Source: Roseisolibacter agri (GTDB taxonomy: Bacteria > Gemmatimonadota > Gemmatimonadetes > Gemmatimonadales > Gemmatimonadaceae). Taken from it: 64,000 nucleotides of DNA. Below, piece after piece: positions 36,663 to 45,240 of the stretch. Below the pieces are notes generated by a model, which saw only the letters and a list, made by a program, of their open reading frames with translations, searched no databases and was not told where the DNA came from. Each line of letters begins with the position of its first letter. Position 1 is the stretch's first letter. The position numbers and the translations under genes are program-made. The stretch covers positions 806,001-870,000 of the forward strand of contig NZ_BRXS01000002.1 in assembly GCF_030159095.1 (NCBI RefSeq), in the 5' to 3' direction.

Positions 36663-39182
36663 CTAGCTCGCGGTGGGCAACGTGAGCGTGAACGTGCTGC
36701 CTTCGCCCGGCGCGCTCGCCGCCACCAGGTCGCCGCCCATCCCGCGCGCCAGGTCGCGGCTGATCGCGAGGCCCAGCCCCACGCCTTCCTGTTCCCGCGT
36801 GCGCGAGGCGTCCACCTGCACGAACGGCTCGAACACGCGCTCCAGCTGCGAGGGATCGATGCCCGGGCCCGTGTCCGCGACGACGATCGCGACGCGGTCG
36901 CCCACGTGCTCGCCGCGCATCGTCACGCGGCCGCCCGCGGGCGTGAACTTGACCGCGTTCGACAGCAGGTTGAGCACGATCTGCTGCAGCTTCTCGCGGT
37001 CCGCGCGCACCATCATCCCCGGCGCAGACGTCTCCAGCTCCAGCGCCAGCCCCTTCGCGCGGCGCTGCGGCGCGATGAGCGCCTCGCACGCGTGCAGCGT
37101 CTCCGCCACCGGCACGTCGGCCAGGTCGTAGCGCACCGCGCCGGCCTCCACGCGCGCGTAGTTCAGCACCTCGTTGATGAGGCCCAGCAGGTGGCGCTGG
37201 CTGCGCCGGATGCGCGCGAGGTCCTCGCGCTGCGGCTCCGTCACCGGGCCGCGGATGCCCAGCTCCAGCAGCTCCGCGTAGCCCCCGATCGCGTTCAGCG
37301 GCGTGCGCAGCTCGTGGCTCATCACGGCGAGGAACTCGCTCTTCGCGCGGTTCGCCGACTCCGCCTCGTGGCGCGCCGCGCGCTCGGCGTCGAACAGGCG
37401 CGCCCGCTCCACCGCCACCGCCGCCTGCTGGCCGAACGCGAGCAGGAGCGCGCGCTCCTCGGGCGTGAAGGTGCGCGGCGCCGGGAAGCCGAACGAGATC
37501 ACGCCCACCACCTGGCCCGCCACCGCCAGCGGCACCGCGGCGCCCGCATGGAGCTCGAGCGACTCCCAGATGTCCGACAGGATCGGGAAGCGCGCGTCGA
37601 GGCCCTCGGGGCCCTCGCGCGACGCGATCCACACCGCCTCGCCCGTCCGCACCACGTGCGGGAGGATGCCGTTGCTGGACAGCGCCTGGCGCTGCACGCG
37701 CGCGCCGGCGGCACCGGGGAAGCCCACCTGTCGCACGAGCCCGATCTCGTCGCCCCCCGGCGCGAGGATGCCCATCGCGCCCGTGCGCGCGCCCAGCGCG
37801 ACCACCATCTCGGCCACCACCACCGTCGCCACGTCGTCGATCGTCCGCGCGCTCGCGAGCGCGGCGGTCAGCGCCTGCAGCCGCTCGACGCGCCGGCGCG
37901 CCAGCACGTGGTCGGTGACGTCGCTGCCGTGCGCCACGATCCCCACGCGCGTGCCGTCGGCGTCGGTCAGCGGCTGGTAGACGAAGTCGAGGTAGCGGAG
38001 CTCCGGCGTCGCGCCCTCCGTGCGCGCGAGCTGCAGCGGCACCTCGCGCCCCACGTACGGCTCGCCGGTGGCGAGCACGCGGTCCAGCAGCGTCTCGAAG
38101 CCCTGCCCGCGCACGTCGGGCAGCGCCTCCAGGGCCGGCCGGCCGAGCAGCGCGCGGTGGCCCACGAGCTGGTAGTACGCCTCGTTGACGAACTCGAAGA
38201 CGTGCTCCGGTCCGCGCAGCACCGCGACGAACGCCGGCGCCATGCGGAACACCTCCGCCAGCCGCGCGCGCTCGACGTCGAGCTGCGCGTACAGGCGTGC
38301 GCGCTCGGCGTCCGCGGCCTGCTGCTCGGTGACGTCGGTGTTGACGCCCACCCACTCGCGCACCGCGCCGTCGGGGAGCAGCACCGGCACGCCGCGCGCG
38401 ACCGTCGTGCGGTACTCGCCGTCGTGGCGGCGCAGCCGGTAGGTCGTGTCGTAGGTCGTGCGCGCCGCGAGCGCCGCGCGCCACACGCGCTCGGTGGTGG
38501 CGCGGTCGTCGGGATGGAGCGCGTCCAGCCATCCCCACCCGTGGTACGCCGCGCGCGCCTGGCCGGTGAACGCGCTCCAGCTGGCGTTCTCGCTCGTCAT
38601 CGCGCCGTCGGCGTCGGTCGTCCACACCACCGCCGTCGTCGCCTCCACCACCGACCGGAAGCGCGACTCGCTCAGCGCCAGCGTCGCCGCGGCGTCCTCG
38701 GCGACCTGCGTGCGCGCCGCGAGGCGCTGGTTGAGCGTCTGGAGCGCCTGCTCCGCCTCGATGCGCGCGGTCGCGTCCTCGTGCACGATGGCGACGTGCG
38801 TGACCGCGCCGCTGGCGTCGCGCACGGGATGGCAGTGGCCCTGCGTCCAGACGGCGCGCCCCGGCCCGGCGGTGGCCTCCGCCGCGTCGTAGCGCACCGG
38901 CGGCAGCGCGATGTGCTCGCCCGCGTACGCGCGGCGGAGCAGCGGCAGCAGCCCGGCGCGCTCCAGCTGCGGATCGGCGAGCAGCGAGTAGTCGGGCGGC
39001 ACGTCGGCCAGTCGGATGCCCCAGTGGCGCTCGTAGGCCGGGTTGGCGGCGACCACGCGTCCCTGCGCGTCGTACAGCGCGACGCTGGACGGCGACTGCG
39101 CGAACAGCGCGTCCACGAGCGCGGCGCGCACGTCGGCGCCGACCGCGGAGATGCGCGACGGGGTGGTCGGCGGAGAGGGCAT
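36663..39182 (-). CDS. PAS/GAF sensor histidine kinase
   Basis: An 839-residue soluble kinase: three PAS domains (~18-135, ~165-285, ~300-420), a GAF domain (~435-590), a DHp helix with MSHELRTPLNAIGGYAELLE (phospho-His ~612), and HATPase_c (VLNLLSNAVKF, DTGPGID, GVGLGLAISRDLARG). There is no receiver or output domain, so a separate regulator is needed. The DHp-HATPase core is nearly the same as the second core of the double kinase at 46612. The start is ATG 39182, the first after the upstream untranslated stretch; no clear ribosome site. Confidence 0.92.
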   Translation of the reverse strand: MPSPPTTPSRISAVGADVRAALVDALFAQSPSSVALYDAQGRVVAANPAYERHWGIRLADVPPDYSLLADPQLERAGLLPLLRRAYAGEHIALPPVRYDAAEATAGPGRAVWTQGHCHPVRDASGAVTHVAIVHEDATARIEAEQALQTLNQRLAARTQVAEDAAATLALSESRFRSVVEATTAVVWTTDADGAMTSENASWSAFTGQARAAYHGWGWLDALHPDDRATTERVWRAALAARTTYDTTYRLRRHDGEYRTTVARGVPVLLPDGAVREWVGVNTDVTEQQAADAERARLYAQLDVERARLAEVFRMAPAFVAVLRGPEHVFEFVNEAYYQLVGHRALLGRPALEALPDVRGQGFETLLDRVLATGEPYVGREVPLQLARTEGATPELRYLDFVYQPLTDADGTRVGIVAHGSDVTDHVLARRRVERLQALTAALASARTIDDVATVVVAEMVVALGARTGAMGILAPGGDEIGLVRQVGFPGAAGARVQRQALSSNGILPHVVRTGEAVWIASREGPEGLDARFPILSDIWESLELHAGAAVPLAVAGQVVGVISFGFPAPRTFTPEERALLLAFGQQAAVAVERARLFDAERAARHEAESANRAKSEFLAVMSHELRTPLNAIGGYAELLELGIRGPVTEPQREDLARIRRSQRHLLGLINEVLNYARVEAGAVRYDLADVPVAETLHACEALIAPQRRAKGLALELETSAPGMMVRADREKLQQIVLNLLSNAVKFTPAGGRVTMRGEHVGDRVAIVVADTGPGIDPSQLERVFEPFVQVDASRTREQEGVGLGLAISRDLARGMGGDLVAASAPGEGSTFTLTLPTAS

Positions 39183-39503
39183 CACCGCAGCATGACGGCA
39201 CGCGCCGCGCCACGCAACCGAAACCGCCGGATCTGTCGAGGGGGGCCGTTGGCCGGTGCGCGATCCGGACGCTCGCGCAGGGATGGTGAGCGCCGAGCGC
39301 CAAGCGCGGAGCGGATCCGTCACCGCGGGAGGGTGGGCAGCGCGAGCGACGGCGGTGCGCGCAGGCGACCTGCGAGATCGCCAAGGAGACTCGCGCGCAG
39401 CCGCGAGGCTCCGCCGTGCGAGATCGCTGGGAGCCGGAGCACGCCGCCGTCGCTCGCGCCGCGGCGCGCTGCGCTCAGCCTGACAGGCCGCGTCCCGCGG
39501 GAA
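39183..39503. other. Intergenic region with a large hairpin
   Basis: The 321-base gap between two minus-strand kinase genes holds a 16-bp perfect inverted repeat (GCGCGAGCGACGGCGG at 39340-39355, complement at 39444-39459). Inside it is a second partial pairing of GCGAGATCG-type blocks. It is downstream of the kinase ending at 39504. It does not match repeat family A or B. No coding signal. Confidence 0.6.
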
Positions 39504-42500
39504 TCAACCGGTGCGAGACGGGGCCCGGTCGAGCGCGGCGCGCACCTGTTCGAGCAAGGTCTCCGCACTGAACGGCTTCGCCAGGAACACCTCGCGCTCC
39601 AGCAGCAGGCGCTCGTCCGAGTCCTCGACGCTGGCGTAGCCCGACATCACCACGATCGGCAGCGTGGGCTGCTCGGCGCGCAGGTGGGCGACCAGCGTCT
39701 TGCCGTCCACCGCGGGCATGCGCAGGTCCGTCACCACGACGTCGACGCGCGCGCCGTGGTCCGCCCACGACATGAGCGCGTCGCCGCCGTGGCGCGTGGC
39801 CAGCACGCGGTAGCCGTGCCGCTCCAGGATGCGCGCGGCCGTCTCGCGCACCGCGCCCTCGTCCTCCACCAGCAGCACCGTCTCGGTGCCGCCGGGCAGC
39901 GCGGTGCGCGTGCCCACCGCCACCACGTCGGCCGGGCCCTCCACCAGCGGCAGCACCACCGTGAAGGTCGCGCCGGCGCCCGGCGCCGACTCCACGTGCA
40001 CCGCGCCCCCGCTCTGCTCGACGATGCCGAGCACCGTCGCGAGGCCGAGGCCCGTGCCGCGCCCCTGCGGCTTGGTGGTGAAGAACGGCTCGAAGGCGCG
40101 GCGGAGCGTGGGCTCGTCCATGCCGTTGCCCGAGTCGCGCACCACGAGCAGCGCGTAGCCGCCGGGCGGCAGCGCCGGCGCGCCGCGCCGCACGAGGAGC
40201 GGGTCGCCCGCCGCGAGCGCCCGGCGCGAGGCCGCGATCGTCACCAGGTCGGGCGCGGCGTCCGGATCGGGCGGCCGGCCGTGCGCCGCCGCGCGCTTGG
40301 CGAGCACCGCGTCGCGCGCGTTCACGACGAGGTTCATCAGCACCTGCTCCAGCTGGCCCGCGTCGGCCCGCACCACGAACGGCGCGTCGTCCACCGCCAC
40401 GTCGAGCGCGACGTCCTCGGGCAGCAGGCGGCGCAGCAGCTTCGCGCTCTCGCGCACCTGCTCGCGCAGGTCGATCGGGCGCGGCTGGCTCACCTGCGTG
40501 CGGCTGAACGCCAGCAGCTGCCGCGTGAGCTGCGCGCCGCGCTGCGCGGCGTGGCGCACGTCGTCCAGGTCCTGGGCCAGCTGCGAGTCGTCGGGCACCT
40601 CGAGTCGCGCCAGCTCGGTGCCGCCGATGATCGCGCTCAGCAGGTTGTTGAAGTCGTGCGCGACGCTCCCCGCCAGCAGGCCGAGGGCATCCATCTTCTG
40701 CGACTGCCGCACCTGCTCCTCGAGGCGGCGGCGCCCCGTGATGTCGCGCGCGATGCCCACGGTGCCGGCGATGCTGCCCGCGGCGTCGCGGTACGGCGCC
40801 TTCACCGTCTCGTACCAGCGCGGCGCGCCGTCGGGCCCCGTCTCCTGGTGCTCGATCAGGACCGGCCCGCCCGACTCGAGCACCGCGCGGTCGTGCGCCA
40901 GCCGCTCCGCCACCACGTCGGGCGGGAAGAGCTCCGCCGCCGTGCGGCCCAGCACGTCCGCGGCGCCGAGGCCGCGCGCGCGCCACGCGCTCTCGTTCAG
41001 CGCCACGTAGCGGCCCTCGATGTCCTTCAGCCACGCCGCGTCGGGGATGCTCTGCAGCAGCGCCAGCTGCTGCTCCTGCGACAGCCGCAGCGCGGCCTGC
41101 GCGGCGCGGTGCTCGCTGACGTCCTGCACCGAGCCCACCACGCGCACCACGCGGCCGGTGTCGTCGGTGATCATGCGCGTGCGCGCGTGCACCGTGATGG
41201 CCGTGCCGTCGGCGCGCACGAGGCGGTGCTCCAGCTCCAGCGTGCGCCCGGTCGCGAGCCCCTCGCGGAAGCGCTCCAGCACGAGCTCCAGGTCGTCGGC
41301 GTGCACGAGCTCCGCGAAGCGCCGCGGCGACGCCGCCGGCGGCAGCGGCAGCCCCACCAGCCGGAACATCTCGTCCGACCAGGTGAGCGCGTCGGTGCGG
41401 CGGTCCCACTCCCAGCTGCCCACGTGCGCGAGCCGCTGCGACTCCTCGAGCAGCGCCTGCTGGCGCGCCAGGCGCGCCTCGCCCTCGACCACGTCGGTGA
41501 CGTCCTGCAGCGTGCCGCGCCCGCGCACCAGGACGCCCTCGGCGTCGAACGTCCACGCGCTGCGCATCTGCACCACGCGCTGCACGCCGTCGGGCCGCTC
41601 GATGACGTAGCGCCCCTCGGTGTGCGTCGGCCGCAGCGCGCGGATCCGCGCCTCGCGCGCGCGCAGCGCCTCGCGGTCCTCGGGACGCAGCCGCGCCGCG
41701 AACGTGCCGAGCGGGTCGTCCCGCGTCTCCGGCCCCGTGCCGAGCACGCGCAGGATCTCGTCGGAGACGACGTGGCGGCCGTGCACGAAGTCGATCTCCC
41801 ACGACCCGACGTGCGCGATGCGCTGCGCCTCCTGCAGCCGCTCGCGCTCCGCCTCCAGCGCGACGCGCGCCTCCTCGCGGTCGGTGACGTCGACGATCAG
41901 CCCCTCGAGCATCCGCGGACCCGCGCCGTCGTGCGGCACCTCGCGCCCCTGCTCCCATACCCAGCGCGTCACGCCGTCGGCGCGCACGATGCGGTACGTG
42001 ATGGCGAACGGGCGGCCCTGCTCCAGCGCGTCGTTCACCTGGTCGCGCACGTCGCCGCGGTCGTCCGGGTGGATCAGCGACTCGAACGACACGCCGTCGG
42101 CGCCCTCGAACGCCTCGGGCGCGTAGCCGGTGAGCGCGAGCACGCCCTCGCTGACGAACTCCGTCGTCCAGCGCGCGTCGTCGACCATCCGGTACGCCAT
42201 GCCGGGCAGGTTGCTGAGCAGCGTCGCCATGCGGCGCTGGCTCTCGCGCAGCGCGGTCGCCAGCGCGACCTGGTCGGTGACGTCGCGCCCGATGGCGAGC
42301 GCGGTGACGATCGCGCCGCTGGCGTCGCGCTCGGGCGCCATGCGGTACTCGATGCACCGGTCGCCGCGCTCGCCCACGCGCCGGATCTCGAACGTCTCCG
42401 GCTGGCCGGTGGCGAACACGCGCTCGCGCGCCGCCGCGAAGCGCGCCGAGATCTCGGGCGCGGCGCCCGTGGTGCCGGCGCGCTTCCCCAGGAAGTGCGA

Positions 42501-42995
42501 CTGCGGCTGCCCCGTGGCGCCGACGATGGCCGCGTTGACGTAGCGGATCACGCCCTCGCGGTCGTAGCGCAGGACGACGTCGGGGAGGCGGTCGAGCGTC
42601 GTGGCGGCCTCGCGGTCCGGCGGATCGTCCGCGAGCGCGGTGACGGTCACCAGGAGCGCGTCGCCGGCGGGGCTCGCCCGCACCACGAGCGCGGGGCCCT
42701 GGTAGGCCGGGCAGGTGCGCGTCTGCGTCGGGCGGCCGGTGGTGGCCGCGCCGGACACCGCGGGGCCTACCGCCTCGCGGGCGGTGGCGGGCCACGCGTC
42801 CCAGTCGGGCGTGGTCTCCAGCGTCCCCGGGGCGGCGCCCAGCAGCTCGAGCGCGCGCGGCGTCGCGAAGTGGCAGGCGCCGTCGCGGTCGACCACCAGC
42901 ACGCCGTCGGCCGCGCTCCCGAGCGCGGCGAGCAGGCGGTCCGCCGGCGTGCGGGCGGGGGCGCTGGCAGGTGGCGGGTCGACCGAGAGGGACAC
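39504..42995 (-). CDS. Hybrid histidine kinase with six PAS domains
   Basis: About 1163 residues, soluble. Six PAS repeats in tandem (roughly one per 120-130 residues from ~20 to ~780; two start with QRIAHVGSWE/QRLAHVGSWE) precede the DHp helix QSQKMDALGLLAGSVAHDFNNLL, HATPase_c (DSGNGMDE, GRGTGLGLATV) and a C-terminal receiver (VLLVEDE, VVTDLRMPAVDG, AKPF). The architecture mirrors the kinase at 15078. The start is uncertain: GTG 42995 is placed just before the first PAS, while the frame is open to another GTG at 43136. It is divergent from the PhoB-type regulator. Confidence 0.88.
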   Translation of the reverse strand: MSLSVDPPPASAPARTPADRLLAALGSAADGVLVVDRDGACHFATPRALELLGAAPGTLETTPDWDAWPATAREAVGPAVSGAATTGRPTQTRTCPAYQGPALVVRASPAGDALLVTVTALADDPPDREAATTLDRLPDVVLRYDREGVIRYVNAAIVGATGQPQSHFLGKRAGTTGAAPEISARFAAARERVFATGQPETFEIRRVGERGDRCIEYRMAPERDASGAIVTALAIGRDVTDQVALATALRESQRRMATLLSNLPGMAYRMVDDARWTTEFVSEGVLALTGYAPEAFEGADGVSFESLIHPDDRGDVRDQVNDALEQGRPFAITYRIVRADGVTRWVWEQGREVPHDGAGPRMLEGLIVDVTDREEARVALEAERERLQEAQRIAHVGSWEIDFVHGRHVVSDEILRVLGTGPETRDDPLGTFAARLRPEDREALRAREARIRALRPTHTEGRYVIERPDGVQRVVQMRSAWTFDAEGVLVRGRGTLQDVTDVVEGEARLARQQALLEESQRLAHVGSWEWDRRTDALTWSDEMFRLVGLPLPPAASPRRFAELVHADDLELVLERFREGLATGRTLELEHRLVRADGTAITVHARTRMITDDTGRVVRVVGSVQDVSEHRAAQAALRLSQEQQLALLQSIPDAAWLKDIEGRYVALNESAWRARGLGAADVLGRTAAELFPPDVVAERLAHDRAVLESGGPVLIEHQETGPDGAPRWYETVKAPYRDAAGSIAGTVGIARDITGRRRLEEQVRQSQKMDALGLLAGSVAHDFNNLLSAIIGGTELARLEVPDDSQLAQDLDDVRHAAQRGAQLTRQLLAFSRTQVSQPRPIDLREQVRESAKLLRRLLPEDVALDVAVDDAPFVVRADAGQLEQVLMNLVVNARDAVLAKRAAAHGRPPDPDAAPDLVTIAASRRALAAGDPLLVRRGAPALPPGGYALLVVRDSGNGMDEPTLRRAFEPFFTTKPQGRGTGLGLATVLGIVEQSGGAVHVESAPGAGATFTVVLPLVEGPADVVAVGTRTALPGGTETVLLVEDEGAVRETAARILERHGYRVLATRHGGDALMSWADHGARVDVVVTDLRMPAVDGKTLVAHLRAEQPTLPIVVMSGYASVEDSDERLLLEREVFLAKPFSAETLLEQVRAALDRAPSRTG

Positions 42996-43458
42996 GAGAG
43001 CGGCGGAATCGGGAACGATCCCCCTGGGGGGACCGGCGGCGCGGTGGCCCGCCGCCCGCCGCGGGCGCGGCGGAATGTGGCGTGCGTCACCGGGACGCAC
43101 GACGCAGGCACGACGACGGGTGCGCCCTGGCGTCACGATGGCGCCATCGGGCCGGGCGCGAAACCCTCCAGCGCGCCGTCGGCAGTCGCGAGGCGCCGCC
43201 GGCCGGCCCGCGTCCCGGAATGGGCGATTCGACCCACGCTGGCGTCCTGCGGCCCTCGTAAGATAGTGGATGACCGGGATTTCATCGGCATCTCATCGGT
43301 CTGTCATCCTGGCGGTGGCGCGGCGACCCGGTCCTCGACTATTTCGCAGTCTTGTCCAGCCGCGTCGCGCGCAGTCGCCTGCTGCCGCGTCGGCGCGACG
43401 CCCCGACGGTGTGCCGGCTCCCGTCGCGCCGCCCGCCCCGCCGACCCCCGTGGTGCCC
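42996..43458. other. Divergent control region between a kinase and a PhoB-type regulator
   Basis: This 463-base gap has a weak -10-like TAAGAT (43259-43264) and three TCATC repeats at 43282, 43293 and 43304 (listed separately). It also has a 7-bp hairpin GTGCGTC/GACGCAC near 43082. An open frame runs through most of it from 43270, but its translation before the regulator start is low-complexity. No separate gene is convincing. Confidence 0.45.
43282..43309 (+). promoter_or_regulatory. Three 11-bp-spaced direct repeats (PhoB-box-like)
   Basis: TCATCGG at 43282, TCATCGG at 43293 and TCATCC at 43304 start exactly 11 bases apart. OmpR/PhoB-family regulators bind direct repeats with this spacing, and such a regulator is encoded 150 bases downstream. 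The third unit, CTGTCATCC, resembles the CTGTCAT half-site of Pho boxes. They lie downstream of a TAAGAT box, which would suit negative autoregulation (inference). Confidence 0.45.
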
Positions 43459-44238
43459 ATGCGCATCCTCCTGGTCGAAGACGACCGCACCCTCGCCCAG
43501 CTCCTGCAGCGCCGACTGGCCGCCGACGGCATCACCGTCGTCCACGCCCCGACGGTCGCCGACGGGCAGCTCCTGACCCAGGCCGACGCCTTCACGGCCG
43601 TGATCCTCGACCTGCAGCTCCCGGACGGCACCGGGCTGGAGGTGCTCCGCCTGCTGCGCGCCCAGGATCACGCGGTGCCGGTGCTGGTGCTCTCGGGGCT
43701 GGACCGCGAGGAGGTCGTGATCCGGGTGCTGGACGCCGGCGCCGACGACTACGTCGTGAAGCCGGTGTCGCTGGAGATGCTGCGGGCGCGGCTGCGGGCG
43801 CTCGTCCGCCGCGGCACGGGCGCGGTGGGCGCGGTGACCCGGATCGGCGCGCTGGTGGTGGACTCGGGGCGCCGGCAGGTCTGGCTGGACGGGGTGCCGC
43901 TGGCGGTGACGCCGCTGGAGTTCGCGCTCCTGGCGCACCTGGTGGCGCACGTGGACGTGCCGCAGACCCGCGAGGCGCTGCTGCGCGACGTCTGGGGGCA
44001 GGGCTACCACGGCGGCAGCAACGTCGTCGACGTGACGATCATGCGCGTGCGCCAGCGCCTGGGCGAGGGGCCGACGGCGCCGGTGATCGAGACGGTGCGC
44101 GGGGTCGGCTACCGGCTGCGGGCGCCCGAGGGCGCGGGGGTCACGCCGGTCGGTCCGGCCGTCCAGCACGAGACGCCGGCCGAGGCGGAGATCCCGCCGG
44201 CCACGGCGGTGCCGCTGGACGAGTCCGACGCGGGGTAG
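43459..44238 (+). CDS. OmpR/PhoB-type response regulator
   Basis: A 259-residue protein. The receiver (~1-115) has RILLVEDDRTL, phospho-acceptor Asp ~51 in VILDLQLPDG, and the KPVS Lys. The winged-helix DNA-binding domain (~125-222) has TPLEFALLAHLVAH, RDVWGQGYHGGSNVVDVTI and ETVRGVGYRLR. An acidic/Pro-rich tail (~225-259) is extra. The start is ATG 43459 at MRILLVEDD; no clear Shine-Dalgarno. Likely partners are the adjacent kinases at 36663 and 46612, which lack or exceed one receiver. It probably binds the TCATC repeats in front of its own gene. Confidence 0.94.
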   Translation: MRILLVEDDRTLAQLLQRRLAADGITVVHAPTVADGQLLTQADAFTAVILDLQLPDGTGLEVLRLLRAQDHAVPVLVLSGLDREEVVIRVLDAGADDYVVKPVSLEMLRARLRALVRRGTGAVGAVTRIGALVVDSGRRQVWLDGVPLAVTPLEFALLAHLVAHVDVPQTREALLRDVWGQGYHGGSNVVDVTIMRVRQRLGEGPTAPVIETVRGVGYRLRAPEGAGVTPVGPAVQHETPAEAEIPPATAVPLDESDAG

Positions 44239-44269
44239 GGCCGGGGCGCGGGCGGGGATGACGCCGCAA

Positions 44270-44294
44270 TGACATGTGGATGACATCTCTGTCA
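44270..44294 (+). promoter_or_regulatory. TGACAT direct and inverted repeats
   Basis: TGACAT occurs at 44270 and 44281, 11 bases apart. The second forms TGACATCTCTGTCA (44281-44294), an inverted repeat nearly identical to the one at 14961-14976. It lies between the PhoB-type regulator and the small gene at 44372 and is a likely binding site for a regulator of that gene. Confidence 0.45.
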
Positions 44295-44371
44295 GAAGGC
44301 CCCCCGCTCGTCCGGTCCACCCGATAATGCGTGTCCTCGCGCCGACCGGCGCCACACCCCGAGGATCGCGC

Positions 44372-44833
44372 ATGCGCCATCGCTTCCGGTTCGCCAGCCC
44401 GAGCGGCCCCTTCGCGGCCGACGACCTCTACCTCAGCCCCTCGGCCGTCGCGCTGGAGGGCCCGGACGTGCCCTCGTTCGTGACGCGGCTCCTGGGCGAG
44501 CTGCGGGCCGGCACTCCGCTGGTCGAGGAGCTGCGGCTCGCGGTGAGCGACGACGAGCGCGACGGGATGCGCTTCGCGCTGACGCTGCTGGGCGCGATGG
44601 CCTTCGCCAGCCGCGCCGGCTGCCGGCCGGCCCAGGTGCGCCGGTTCGCCGAGTCGTTCGTGCAGACGACGCTGGAGGGGGTGCGCGACGCGGCGGTGGT
44701 CGAGGAGTGCGCGCTGCGCGCGGTGGGCGTGGTGGACACGCTCTACCTGCTGCACGGCGCCCGCGCGTTCGGCGGCGACATCGGGATGCTGGCCGACGTG
44801 GCGGCGATGTTGGAAGGGGAGCCGGTGCACTGA
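44372..44833 (+). CDS. Small protein of unknown function in the signalling cluster
   Basis: A 153-residue, mostly helical soluble protein (FVTRLLGELRAGTPLVEELR, FALTLLGAMAFASRAGCRPA). No signal, no transmembrane helix and no recognised domain. The start is ATG 44372 with GAGGA 6 bases upstream; an ATG at 44327 is in frame but lacks a ribosome site. It lies downstream of the TGACAT repeats and after the PhoB-type regulator, so it may be part of its regulon. Confidence 0.65.
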   Translation: MRHRFRFASPSGPFAADDLYLSPSAVALEGPDVPSFVTRLLGELRAGTPLVEELRLAVSDDERDGMRFALTLLGAMAFASRAGCRPAQVRRFAESFVQTTLEGVRDAAVVEECALRAVGVVDTLYLLHGARAFGGDIGMLADVAAMLEGEPVH

Positions 44834-44835
44834 AC

Positions 44836-45240
44836 CGCTGCGTGCTTCGTGCTGCGTGCTGCGTGTCCTGAACCCGGGACCCGTTGGCGCGCCGGACCCG
44901 CACGGGGAGCTGCTTTGACAGGATGACCAGGAGGCTCCGCGTGGCGCGACGTTCCAAGCGCCGGTGCGGAGCCTCTTCGTCATCCTGTTACCCCGTCCGA
45001 TGCTGTTCTGGGGCCCGCGCGCTGGACCCCGACTGCCTGTGGGGAGGACGCGGATGCTCCGGATGCCGCGGATGCTGCGGATCGCGCCGCGTGGCGGCGA
45101 CGCTCCGTGCGCGCCGAGGAGCGATCCGAACGATCCGTTTCATCCGGAGCATCCGTATCCTCACCACAGGGCAACAGCCCGGGCGCGACGACGACTGTCG
45201 AGGGCACGGCGCAGGATCCGCAGCCCGCAGTCCGCAGCGC
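44836..45240. repeat. Family A intergenic palindrome, copy A4, with an inserted hairpin
   Basis: The left end has GCTGCGTGC-type repeats (44838-44870). The inner arms are GGGGAGGACGCGGATGCTCC (45041 on) and GGAGCATCCGTATCCTCACC (45145 on), around a GGCGGCGACGCTCC core. The right end is GGATCCGCAGCCCGCAG, as in A3. A separate hairpin sits inside at 44918-44988: ACAGGATGAC and GAGGCTCCGC pair with GCGGAGCCTC and GTCATCCTGT. The element fills the convergent gap between the small gene and the L,D-transpeptidase. Confidence 0.88.

Noticed and set aside
43014-43034. Another CsoR operator (CCCCCTGGGGGG)
   Set aside because: The G/C palindrome resembles the copper operator core but lacks the TA flanks, and no copper gene is next to it.
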